Shown: piece by piece, positions 34,839-42,387 of the stretch
Numbering within the stretch: position 1 is the first letter of the stretch
Layout: each line of letters opens with the position of its first letter
Assembly: GCA_902799875.1 (NCBI GenBank)
Contig: CADCCH010000003.1
Location: forward strand, 25,016-89,015
Length of the DNA stretch: 64,000 nt
Direction: 5' to 3'
Source: an uncultured Bacteroidales bacterium
GTDB taxonomy: Bacteria > Bacteroidota > Bacteroidia > Bacteroidales > Paludibacteraceae
The notes under the pieces: generated by a model
Database searches by the model: none
The model's input: the letters and a program-made list of their open reading frames with translations, nothing else
What the model was told of the DNA's origin: nothing
Translations under genes and position numbers: made by a program

Positions 34839-35711
34839 ATGAAAGATAAACTTTGGCTTGTCTTTATCCTCATCACCGTTGTTACATGGGGTGTATGGGG
34901 TGCGTTCTCCGGATACCAGATTCAGAACGGTATTCCAGATACGGTAGTGTACATCTTATGGGCGCTGTCAATGATCCCGTGCGCCATTGTGGCACTGATC
35001 ATCAATAAGGGTAAATTCCTCTGCGATGCCAAATCCGCACTTCTCGGCTGCACAGTCGGATTACTTGGCGCGGGTGGTCAGTTAGTGCTCTTCAAAGCCT
35101 TGACGCTGGGTCCGTCCTATATCATCTATCCCTTTATCTCGATGTCTCCGGTAATCGTCATCACGCTGGCGGCTATTTTCCTGAAGGAGAAAGCCACACG
35201 CTGGCAGATAGCCGGTATCGTGGTAGCGCTAATTGCTATCCTGCTGCTCTCGTTGGAGACCGGTCAGGAAGGCAGTCCGGTGAGCGGATGGCTATGGATC
35301 GTACTGGCTATCCTTGTGCTCTTCGCATGGGGTATTCAGGGCTTCTTTATGAAGTTCGCCAACAACAGCATGGATGCAGAGTCGATCTTTGTATGGATGG
35401 CACTCTCTGGATTGGTGCTGATCCCGGTAGCATGGTACATGAGTCTGGATGCGGCTGCATTCTTTGCTGCACAGGAGTCGGTGAATACCAGCCTCGGATG
35501 CTTCGGTATCCAGATTCTCAACTCGATCGGTGCGTTGACCTTGGTTTACGCGTATCGTTACGGTAAGGCGGTTATCGTTTCCCCGATGGAGGGTCTGTCG
35601 CCGATGGTAACGGTGCTGCTGTCGCTGATCATCCTGAGCGTCATTCCGAACCCGCTCCAGATAGCCGGTATCTGCTGTGCCGCTTTCGCGATGTATGCTT
35701 TGTCTAAATAA
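34839..35711 (+). CDS. EamA/DMT-family inner-membrane permease
   Basis: 290 residues with ten predicted membrane helices in two EamA halves: first half VTWGVWGAFSGY through SPVIVITLAAIFLKEKAT, second half FAWGIQGFFMKFA through SPMEGLSPMVTVLLSL. It is one nucleotide downstream of the preceding stop. In operon C it is the only inner-membrane transporter, so it may carry the released monosaccharide into the cytosol. Orthologues are sometimes labelled sugar permeases, but specificity is unproven. Confidence 0.85.
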   Translation: MKDKLWLVFILITVVTWGVWGAFSGYQIQNGIPDTVVYILWALSMIPCAIVALIINKGKFLCDAKSALLGCTVGLLGAGGQLVLFKALTLGPSYIIYPFISMSPVIVITLAAIFLKEKATRWQIAGIVVALIAILLLSLETGQEGSPVSGWLWIVLAILVLFAWGIQGFFMKFANNSMDAESIFVWMALSGLVLIPVAWYMSLDAAAFFAAQESVNTSLGCFGIQILNSIGALTLVYAYRYGKAVIVSPMEGLSPMVTVLLSLIILSVIPNPLQIAGICCAAFAMYALSK

Positions 35712-35730
35712 CCTTTAAAAAATTAATACT

Positions 35731-36801
35731 ATGAAAAAACTATTCTTTTTAACCGCTGCTTTGGTTGCAGCATGCACGATGAATGCACAGACCATCTCGA
35801 TTGATGGAGACAATGCAGATTGGGCAGAAGTGCCTATGTTAAGCGATCCGGGAACCATGCCGGTTTACAAGGCAATCGTTCCGCAGGAAGGACTTACTTT
35901 GCCTGATGACGCAGCACTCTGTGTGATGGTACAACGTACAGAGGAACAAAAAGCCATTTATCCCGGTGCCCCTGTCAGCTACGTAGATGCCGACAGAGAT
36001 GCGACAACTACTGCGGCGGGAGAAGCATGGTATTGTCCTTCTTTCGGTCCCGATTATGAAATGGGCGCTTGGGATGGTAATGACGGCGCATCCAGTGAAG
36101 ATGAAACCATTGACGAAGTGGTTATTGTCCAAAGTAAATTTGATACCGGTATACCGTTTGACGGTAGTTGCCATATGTGGATGCTGTTTAACTGGTCTAA
36201 ATACCTGCCTAACTCTCCGGAGGAGAATAACTGGAACTGGGCAGAGACCAGTTATCATCCCGTTATCGTAAAGCCGTACACTTTTGCTGATCTCAACGGC
36301 ACCCTCGCCGCTGCAGACGTATATTCTACACACTCTGCATTGACTCCGGGGGAATCGTTGGATATGATGGTAGCCGGTTCAGCAGTGGATGTACAATTAT
36401 GGGCATCGTGGGCTGTAACTTTATCGGAACCCGCGATATACACCATTAAGGCGGATATCACCAGTACCAACGCTGCATCCGTGGACCTCCAATTGGTCAA
36501 TATGGCTACCAACGCTGTGGTTGCATCATTCGCTTCCGAAGCATTGGAAGCCGGTCAAGACGTAACAGTAGGCGTATGGAATCTCTCCGCCGTTCCCGCA
36601 GGCAAATACATGCTCCGTTTCTCGAACCATGTCGAGTTTTCAGCAATGAAACTGAACTCGCTCACCTTTGCTACGAATGATAGCCACGGCGTTGTCAATA
36701 CCGCTGCAGAGGCAAAGGTAACGAAACTTATTCGTAACGGTCAAGTAGTGATTATGCGCAATGACAAGTGCTTCAACGCGCTTGGCGCAGAAATGAAATA
36801 A
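35731..36801 (+). CDS. Secreted CBM-like protein with NGQ-type C-terminal tail
   Basis: 356 residues, signal peptide MKKLFFLTAALVAACTMNAQ. The N-terminal part opens with ISIDGDNADWAEVPML, a CBM9/DOMON-like hallmark, and extends to about residue 190. A second beta-sandwich (about 200-325, YTIKADITSTNAASVDLQL, AGKYMLRFSNHVEFSAMKLNS) resembles the repeat domains of the operon A proteins. The end is IRNGQVVIMRNDKCFNALG. It lacks enzyme motifs and is probably glycan-binding and exported with the other tail-bearing proteins. Confidence 0.75.
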   Translation: MKKLFFLTAALVAACTMNAQTISIDGDNADWAEVPMLSDPGTMPVYKAIVPQEGLTLPDDAALCVMVQRTEEQKAIYPGAPVSYVDADRDATTTAAGEAWYCPSFGPDYEMGAWDGNDGASSEDETIDEVVIVQSKFDTGIPFDGSCHMWMLFNWSKYLPNSPEENNWNWAETSYHPVIVKPYTFADLNGTLAAADVYSTHSALTPGESLDMMVAGSAVDVQLWASWAVTLSEPAIYTIKADITSTNAASVDLQLVNMATNAVVASFASEALEAGQDVTVGVWNLSAVPAGKYMLRFSNHVEFSAMKLNSLTFATNDSHGVVNTAAEAKVTKLIRNGQVVIMRNDKCFNALGAEMK

Positions 36802-36803
36802 GT

Positions 36804-38399
36804 ATGAAAAAGTTATTCTTTTTAGTTGCTGCTTTGTGCTTAGCACTAACTATCCATGCCGCAGTCACTGAGCTCGATTTGAGTAAGGCTAAATCATACT
36901 CCACTGCCGGTGGAGCGACTTTGGCTTATGACGAAGAGAGCAAAGAGTTAACTGTAAATTGGGAGGTAACTTCCGGATGGGCAGTGAGTGGCATTCAGAT
37001 TTCTTTAAGAAGTCTTACCGGTGTAACCGGTATACAGTTTGAATTCCAAGGAAATGGTAAAGCAGTCGATTTTCTGCATTATTTGACAGATGAGCAGGGA
37101 ACTTACTGGTGGGATGCTAACGGACAGGAAAGTTTGGCGTCCACGGATTGGAAGTCTTTATCGGTGACACCGTACAAAGCACTGTGGCAGGATAACAATC
37201 CGTACGAATATGGAACATCGTCTATAGTAGCTATACAATTTGTTGCTAATCCTTCTACAGCAACAACAGGTACCTTCAAAATCCGTAACGTGCGACTCAT
37301 TACTTCCGGAGAAGGTCCTATTGATCCGAATCCTGAAGGAAAGTCACTGCCGCTGACATACAATGGTGAGATTTTGCCCATCAATATGGAGTTCACCCGC
37401 ACTATGAGCGGTCAGATCGGTGCCCATATCGGCATTCCCGAAGTGTCCGGTATCGCATGCTCACGCGTCACACCGGGTTATATCTGGATGGAAGGCGATG
37501 AGACTGATGCTAACACTAACCCATTCATCGTTGCTACCGACGAAACCGGACAGATCTTAGGCGCCAAGGTTAGTTTCGACCACGTCTATCGCTGGGACTG
37601 GGAGGATATGTGCGGCGGTGTATATGACGGCAAGAACTATCTCTTTATCGGTGGCTTTGGAGACAATAACCATTCGGAGGGCCAGTACTGCATCATCTAT
37701 TTCGAAGAACCGGCTATTGATCCGGCGAACCCGAATATATCAGTCAATGCGCACCGTATCAAGTTCGAGTACCCCGACCACCAGAAGCATAACTGTGAGT
37801 CGATGATGTACGACAATATCGAACAGATGCTATATATCGTTACCAAAGTGTATGATGATGTAAATACGGTATACCGCCTTCCGTTCCGTCTCGACTACGG
37901 CGACACCCAACAGACAATGATCCGTGTATGCGATCTTGGTGTAAAATCCGACATCGGCGAAGGAGAGTATCAGGGTGAGATGCACCGCTATAAAGGTTTC
38001 CATCTCGCTACTGCAGCCGACATCTCGCCGGACGGTAAGTATATCCTTATCAAGAACCAAAATAATTATGTAGGTATCTATTCGTGGGTGCTCTATTGGG
38101 AGCGCGAAGGGAACGAGAGTGTTAGCGAAACGCTCAAACGCCAACCGCAAGTCATTGACTGCTACGAAGTGGAATGGCAAGGCGAGGCTATTGCTTGGCG
38201 CGATAACAATACCTTCTATACTACCTCCGATGCCGATCCGGAAGATGAAGCGCCTATCTATAAGTACACGCGTGAAGGCTATGAAGGAATGGCGAACATA
38301 ACGTCAAAAACAGAAAGGAAAGTCGTAATGATAGATAATATATTGTACGTTCACACACCCAAAGGATTGTTCTCTTTGGATGGCAGAAAAGTGCAATAA
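36804..38399 (+). CDS. Secreted protein: CBM-like domain plus beta-propeller-like domain, degenerate C-terminal tail
   Basis: About 531 residues from MKKLFFLVAALCLALTIHAA (signal peptide, start 36804, two nucleotides after the previous stop). Residues about 20-175 form a jelly-roll-like domain (LDLSKAKSYSTAGG ... FKIRNVRLI). From about 190 onward there are blade-like repeats (VSGIACSRVTPGYIWMEGDE, DGKNYLFIGGFGDNN, ISPDGKYILIKNQNN) suggestive of a beta-propeller, as in phytase-like or SdiA-regulated-like esterase domains. The end is IDNILYVHTPKGLFSLDGRKVQ, which resembles a classic T9SS type A end more than the NGQL tails. Function unknown. Last gene of operon C. Confidence 0.7.
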   Translation: MKKLFFLVAALCLALTIHAAVTELDLSKAKSYSTAGGATLAYDEESKELTVNWEVTSGWAVSGIQISLRSLTGVTGIQFEFQGNGKAVDFLHYLTDEQGTYWWDANGQESLASTDWKSLSVTPYKALWQDNNPYEYGTSSIVAIQFVANPSTATTGTFKIRNVRLITSGEGPIDPNPEGKSLPLTYNGEILPINMEFTRTMSGQIGAHIGIPEVSGIACSRVTPGYIWMEGDETDANTNPFIVATDETGQILGAKVSFDHVYRWDWEDMCGGVYDGKNYLFIGGFGDNNHSEGQYCIIYFEEPAIDPANPNISVNAHRIKFEYPDHQKHNCESMMYDNIEQMLYIVTKVYDDVNTVYRLPFRLDYGDTQQTMIRVCDLGVKSDIGEGEYQGEMHRYKGFHLATAADISPDGKYILIKNQNNYVGIYSWVLYWEREGNESVSETLKRQPQVIDCYEVEWQGEAIAWRDNNTFYTTSDADPEDEAPIYKYTREGYEGMANITSKTERKVVMIDNILYVHTPKGLFSLDGRKVQ

Positions 38400-38420
38400 A
38401 TTCATTCTGAGATAAGAAAA

Positions 38421-38445
38421 AACGCTCTTCGGGGCGTTTTTTTTT
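38421..38445 (+). terminator. Rho-independent terminator of operon C
   Basis: AACGCTC and GGGCGTT pair around a TTCG tetraloop, followed by a run of eight or more Ts. It lies 22 nt after the stop at 38399. The T-run end also supplies the -33 TTG (38444-38446) of the next promoter, so terminator and promoter are fused. Confidence 0.9.
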
Positions 38446-38475
38446 GCATATTTAAAAAAAATATTGTACCTTTGC
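38444..38475 (+). promoter_or_regulatory. Promoter of the DUF5606-nif3-zinc ribbon operon
   Basis: TTG 38444-38446, a 20-nt spacer, TACCTTTGC 38467-38475. The ATG follows at 38503. Confidence 0.75.
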
Positions 38476-38502
38476 AGCCGATTTTGAGAAAAAAGAGAAA
38501 TT

Positions 38503-38928
38503 ATGTTGAGAGAAATCCTTGCTATCACCGGTAAACCGGGTTTGTACAAATTGATCAGTCGCGGTAATAACATGCTCATCGTGGAGTCGCTCGTGGACGG
38601 CAAACGTATGCCGACATACGCACGTGACAAGATTGTGGCGTTGAGCGATGTATCGATGTTCACCGATGCGGACGATATCGCGCTGAGCGAAGTACTGACC
38701 TCTGCCGGAAAGAAAGAGGGACTGAAACCGGTAGCTTTTGATCCGAAGAAAGTGGACAACAAAGAGCTGCAGAAATGGTTTGACGAGGTACTGCCCAACT
38801 GGGACCGCGACCGCGTTTATCCGAGCGACATACGCAAACTCATCCAATGGTACAACATCCTCATCAATGCCGGCATCACCGACTTCTCCGTTAAGGAAGA
38901 CGAACCGGCAGAAGAGGAAAAAGCATAA
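38503..38928 (+). CDS. DUF5606 domain protein
   Basis: 141 residues. It opens MLREILAITGKPGLYKLISR, the typical start of the Bacteroidota-specific DUF5606 family, with the KLIQWYNILI segment near residue 115 and an acidic C-terminus (EDEPAEEEKA). Cytoplasmic; function not established. First gene of a three-gene operon; the next gene starts directly after its stop. Confidence 0.85.
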   Translation: MLREILAITGKPGLYKLISRGNNMLIVESLVDGKRMPTYARDKIVALSDVSMFTDADDIALSEVLTSAGKKEGLKPVAFDPKKVDNKELQKWFDEVLPNWDRDRVYPSDIRKLIQWYNILINAGITDFSVKEDEPAEEEKA

Positions 38929-39717
38929 GTGCTCCTTAGGGAGATAATCAATAGCATAGAATCTGTAGCGCCACGGAGTGCCCAGGAAGAATGGGATAAC
39001 TCGGGTATGCAGGTAGGTGACACAGGACGTGAGATCCACTCCGTTCTCTTGACCACAGACATCACGATCGATGTGGTCAATGAAGCTATTGATTTAGGAT
39101 GCGAGTTGATCATCTCCCATCATCCCCTTCTTTTTCACGGACTGAAACAAGTATGCGGTCAGACGCCGCAGGCACGGGTCGTAGAAATGGCTATCAAGCA
39201 CGATATCGCCATCTACTCCGCGCATACGAACCTCGATAGCGTAGTCGGCGGGATTAACACAAAATTGGCGGACAAACTCGGGATTGAGGAGCAGCGGATT
39301 CTGGTGCCGAGCGGCACCAATGAATCTAGGGGACTAGGAGTCCTAGGAAGCCTAGGAAGTCCTAGGAAATACGAAGATTTCATCGCACATATACGCGAAG
39401 TATTAGAATGTACGTACGTGCGTTACACGCGTCCGCGCAAGGAGATGATACAGACTATGGCCTTATGCGGTGGCAGCGGTGCGGAGTTTATCGAGAACGC
39501 GATCGAGCAAGGCGCCGATGTGTACCTGACGGCCGACTGCAAGTACCATGAGTTTCAGGATGCCGACGGCCGTATCGGTCTCATCGATATCGACCACTGG
39601 TACTCCGAAAGACATGCCCGGGAGATCTTCGCCGATATACTGAAACCCCTCGATTTGAACGTATATATCAGTAAAAACGATAAAACACCAATACAACTAT
39701 GGCAAAAAAAGAATTGA
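38929..39717 (+). CDS. Nif3-like dinuclear metal-centre protein (DUF34), with in-frame CCTAGG repeat
   Basis: 262 residues, GTG start immediately after the preceding TAA. The Nif3/DUF34 family metal-binding motifs are present: SHHPLLFHG (about 64-72), AHTNLDSVVGG (about 98-108), and the C-terminal IDHWYSERHAREIF. The family may act as a GTP cyclohydrolase-like or other metal hydrolase. The central part carries SRGLGVLGSLGSPRK encoded by 9-bp CCTAGG repeats, at the hinge where the family often has an inserted domain. The 3' end overlaps the zinc-ribbon gene. Confidence 0.88.
   Translation: MLLREIINSIESVAPRSAQEEWDNSGMQVGDTGREIHSVLLTTDITIDVVNEAIDLGCELIISHHPLLFHGLKQVCGQTPQARVVEMAIKHDIAIYSAHTNLDSVVGGINTKLADKLGIEEQRILVPSGTNESRGLGVLGSLGSPRKYEDFIAHIREVLECTYVRYTRPRKEMIQTMALCGGSGAEFIENAIEQGADVYLTADCKYHEFQDADGRIGLIDIDHWYSERHAREIFADILKPLDLNVYISKNDKTPIQLWQKKN
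39325..39367 (+). repeat. In-frame 9-bp CCTAGG tandem repeat within nif3-like gene
   Basis: Five CTAG-containing 9-bp units with CTAGG cores in 43 bp, translated as SRGLGVLGSLGSPR. The same unit is found inside the permease gene at 1424-1464, on the opposite strand and in a different reading phase. Confidence 0.75.
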
Positions 39718-40430
39718 CTGTAGAGGACAAACTGAAATACCTCTACGAACTGCAGCAAGTAGATTCTAAAATCGACAGCTTGCGCACGCTGGCAGGTGAG
39801 CTGCCGCAAGAAGTGAAGGATATGGCCGACGAAGTAGAAGGTCTGAAGACCCGTCTGGCTAATATCGAGAACGACATCAAAGAGTGCGAGACGCAGATCT
39901 CCGACCACCGTGTACGTACGGAGAATGCCAACGCTTCCATCTCGCGTTACAAAGAGCAACAGAACAGCGTACGTAACAACCGTGAGTTCGATAACCTCAA
40001 CAAGGAGATCGAGTATCAGGAGTTGGAGATCGAGGCATCGCAAAAGAAGATCAAACACTACAGTGCTGAACTTGAGGAGCGTCTGGCCGACAAAGCGAAG
40101 ACGACCAAGGACATCGAGGAGCGTACGGTGGATCTGAATCAGAAACGTTCGGAGCTGGACCAGATTCTGGCAGAGACCAAAGCCGAGACCGAGGCACTGG
40201 TACTCAAAGCGAACGACATCGAGAAGAAACTGGACGAGCGTCTGTTAGCCGGATTCAAACGTATCCGTAAGAGCGCACGTAACGGTCTAGCAGTTGTAAA
40301 AATCGAGCGCGACTCCTGCGGCGGATGCCACGCTAAGATCCCTGCTCAGCTGCAATTGGATATCCGTACTCGCAAGAAGATTATTGTTTGCGAGTTCTGC
40401 GGTAGAATATTAGTAGACCCAGAGATGTAA
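39699..40430 (+). CDS. Coiled-coil C4 zinc-ribbon protein (COG1579)
   Basis: 243 residues. A long coiled coil (about residues 10-185, rich in E/K heptads) is followed by a C-terminal zinc ribbon with CGGCHAKIP and CEFCGRIL (two CxxC pairs). This is the COG1579 family, usually encoded next to Nif3 in Bacteroidota as here. It overlaps nif3 by 19 nt and, at the other end, overlaps the convergent CPBP gene by 50 nt. Exact role unknown; a nucleic-acid-related role is often suggested. Confidence 0.88.
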   Translation: MAKKELTVEDKLKYLYELQQVDSKIDSLRTLAGELPQEVKDMADEVEGLKTRLANIENDIKECETQISDHRVRTENANASISRYKEQQNSVRNNREFDNLNKEIEYQELEIEASQKKIKHYSAELEERLADKAKTTKDIEERTVDLNQKRSELDQILAETKAETEALVLKANDIEKKLDERLLAGFKRIRKSARNGLAVVKIERDSCGGCHAKIPAQLQLDIRTRKKIIVCEFCGRILVDPEM

Positions 40431-41208
40431 GGACGAGGCTTAACACGCCTAACCAGCATGTTGCGCCGGCACCGATCGTGTCGGCGTAACTTGTCTCTGT
40501 ACCGAAGATTGTATAAGCCAACACCGCCAGCGTGTTGTTTACGAAATGCATCGTTATCGGTACCCACAGACTGCCCGACCAGACGAAGACATACCCAAAC
40601 ATCGCGCCCATCAGCATACGGGGGATAAAACCGTAGAACTGCATGTGGATGGCAGAGAAGATGATAGCCGTTATCCAGATCGCTACATGTTTGTTACCCA
40701 GAATTTGCTGGAGCGTGCCCCGGAAAGAGAGTTCTTCCGACAAAGCGGGCAGCAAAGCCATCAAACCGATATTGAGTAAGACTTGCCAGCTGTTATCGGC
40801 CTGCAGGAAACGTTCGGTCAATAAAGCTGCCTGTGCCTCAAAGGCTTTCAGTTTTTGTTCGATGAAATCGAGACTTTCCGGTAACTCGATCCGGCTGTTT
40901 AAGTCCGCTAAGAGGTTGATTGCCGGAAGGGCACACATCATCATACCGATAGCCAAGAGGAATAACCTCCAGTCCGCTCCCTTATCCAATCGGAGCCAGG
41001 ATAGCGGTTTATGGTTCACATCCCAGATCCAGGCACAGAGTATAGGAGGCAAAAGAAACGTTCCGATTGTTTGGGCAAACTGCAGCCATTTCAGGCTTTG
41101 CGTACTCTGACTGTCGTCATTACACAGCACCCAAAGGCCCATCGCCAACAGGGTCAAGCAGGCCACGATACCCAGCCAAATCAGGATGTGTGCAAAACGG
41201 GAACGCAT
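40381..41208 (-). CDS. CPBP-family intramembrane metalloprotease
   Basis: 275 residues with about eight membrane helices. The CAAX-protease/bacteriocin-processing (CPBP, Abi) motifs are all visible: EELSFRG (EExxxR, about residue 160), FSAIHMQFYG (FxxxH) and MHFVNNTLAV (HxxxN). It is likely an inner-membrane protease or prenyl-protein protease. It is the last gene of the long minus-strand operon. Its end overlaps the convergent zinc-ribbon gene by 50 nt. Confidence 0.88.
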   Translation of the reverse strand: MRSRFAHILIWLGIVACLTLLAMGLWVLCNDDSQSTQSLKWLQFAQTIGTFLLPPILCAWIWDVNHKPLSWLRLDKGADWRLFLLAIGMMMCALPAINLLADLNSRIELPESLDFIEQKLKAFEAQAALLTERFLQADNSWQVLLNIGLMALLPALSEELSFRGTLQQILGNKHVAIWITAIIFSAIHMQFYGFIPRMLMGAMFGYVFVWSGSLWVPITMHFVNNTLAVLAYTIFGTETSYADTIGAGATCWLGVLSLVLTSLGLLIFYRRTRKQ

Positions 41209-41210
41209 GA

Positions 41211-41936
41211 TTATTCGGGACTGGTATAATTACGTCCGTAGGAACGGTAGGTATCTTTTTCGATCTCGATCGTCGGTTCTTCGAAACGGTCGAGATGCAG
41301 TAATTGCCATTCGATATACTTGATACTCAAGCCGCGATCGAGCCATTGTTTCTCATAATGCGTCTGCAGCGCCCGGGCATCAGGGTACAGTCCGCAGGCA
41401 TAGAGATCATCCGTATTGGCCAAGACCGGATAAGGATTAAGCCGCAGCATCTCGACGGTATAGGTATAGAGGAAAGGACTGTCAGTCTTGAGATGAATTA
41501 GTCCGCCGGGGTTCACAATCCGCTGGTAGCGCTGCATGAAGTAGGTAGAGGTAAGCCGCTTGGTGGCTTTTTTCATCTGGGGGTCACAGAACGTGATCCA
41601 GATCTCATCGATCTCATCGGCCGCAAAGAACTCGGTGATAAACTCGATCTGCGTCCGAAGAAAAGCGACATTCGTCAGCTCTTTCTCGATGGCCTGCTTG
41701 GCACCGGCCCACATACGCGCCCCTTTGATATCGACCCCGATGAAGTTTTTCTGAGGATATTTCTCAGCCAGACCTACGGTGTATTCGCCTCGCCCGCAGC
41801 CGAGTTCCAGCACAATCGGATGGTCATTATGGAAATAGGCCTCCCGCCAATGTCCCGCCATCGGTTTATACGGCGGCTGAAAGACATTGTAGAAAGTCTC
41901 CATCTCAGCGAACTTTTTTAACTTATTTTTCCCCAT
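41211..41936 (-). CDS. trmB: tRNA (guanine-N7-)-methyltransferase
   Basis: 241 residues of the Rossmann methyltransferase fold. SAM-binding LELGCGRGEYTVGLA (about residue 40), GVDIKGARMWAGAK and WITFCDPQMKKATKRLT mark TrmB, which makes m7G46 in tRNA. It lacks the short N-terminal extension of the E. coli enzyme, and the C-terminal part is of normal length. Its start overlaps gldH by 14 nt, consistent with translational coupling. Confidence 0.92.
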   Translation of the reverse strand: MGKNKLKKFAEMETFYNVFQPPYKPMAGHWREAYFHNDHPIVLELGCGRGEYTVGLAEKYPQKNFIGVDIKGARMWAGAKQAIEKELTNVAFLRTQIEFITEFFAADEIDEIWITFCDPQMKKATKRLTSTYFMQRYQRIVNPGGLIHLKTDSPFLYTYTVEMLRLNPYPVLANTDDLYACGLYPDARALQTHYEKQWLDRGLSIKYIEWQLLHLDRFEEPTIEIEKDTYRSYGRNYTSPE

Positions 41937-42387
41937 CCCGTTGAATCTCCAATCCTATATCCGTGATACCACGCAAGAGACTGTCCCGCATCGCGTGTTG
42001 GATACGCACCGTACAGTTGCCCGTATCCGGAAAATGGTAATTCTCCTCCAAGAGCACCGGCATCTCGATAAACCCGTTATGATGATCGCCTAACCACTGC
42101 CCGCGGTCATCCGCCAGATAGAACTCAATCGTATCCCGACGCGGACCGTTATCCACAAAGAGCCACATGTTCTGATACGGATAGCGCTCCGTATGACGCA
42201 CGTAGATGATCATGCTATACGCCGGCTCGGTATGCACCACCTTAAACGGAAATTCCATCACCGAATCCACCGCCCATTCTCCCGATGGAATCGAATGAAA
42301 TCGACTATATTCGATGTTATTATGACAGGCTGTGAGCGACAAACATCCTATCACCAATAACCAATAACCAATAAGCTTTACCCTCAT
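41923..42387 (-). CDS. gldH: GldH-type gliding motility lipoprotein with heptanucleotide repeat in signal peptide
   Basis: 154 residues, lipoprotein signal (IGYWLLVIGCLSLTACHN, lipobox LTAC). Body features such as FHSIPSGEWAVDSVMEFPF, YIIYVRHTERYPYQNMWLFV and IGLEIQRD are typical of GldH, a lipoprotein needed for gliding in Flavobacterium but kept in many non-gliding Bacteroidota. The signal peptide is coded by three perfect TTATTGG copies (42354-42374). Its start overlaps the PSP1 gene stop (ATGA type). Confidence 0.85.
   Translation of the reverse strand: MRVKLIGYWLLVIGCLSLTACHNNIEYSRFHSIPSGEWAVDSVMEFPFKVVHTEPAYSMIIYVRHTERYPYQNMWLFVDNGPRRDTIEFYLADDRGQWLGDHHNGFIEMPVLLEENYHFPDTGNCTVRIQHAMRDSLLRGITDIGLEIQRDGEK
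42354..42374 (-). repeat. Heptanucleotide tandem repeat in gldH signal peptide
   Basis: CCAATAA occurs three times in a row on the plus strand (TTATTGG on the coding strand), followed on the coding strand by a degenerate TGATAGG. A 7-bp unit is not a multiple of three, so loss or gain of one unit would shift the frame of gldH a few codons after its start. Confidence 0.75.
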
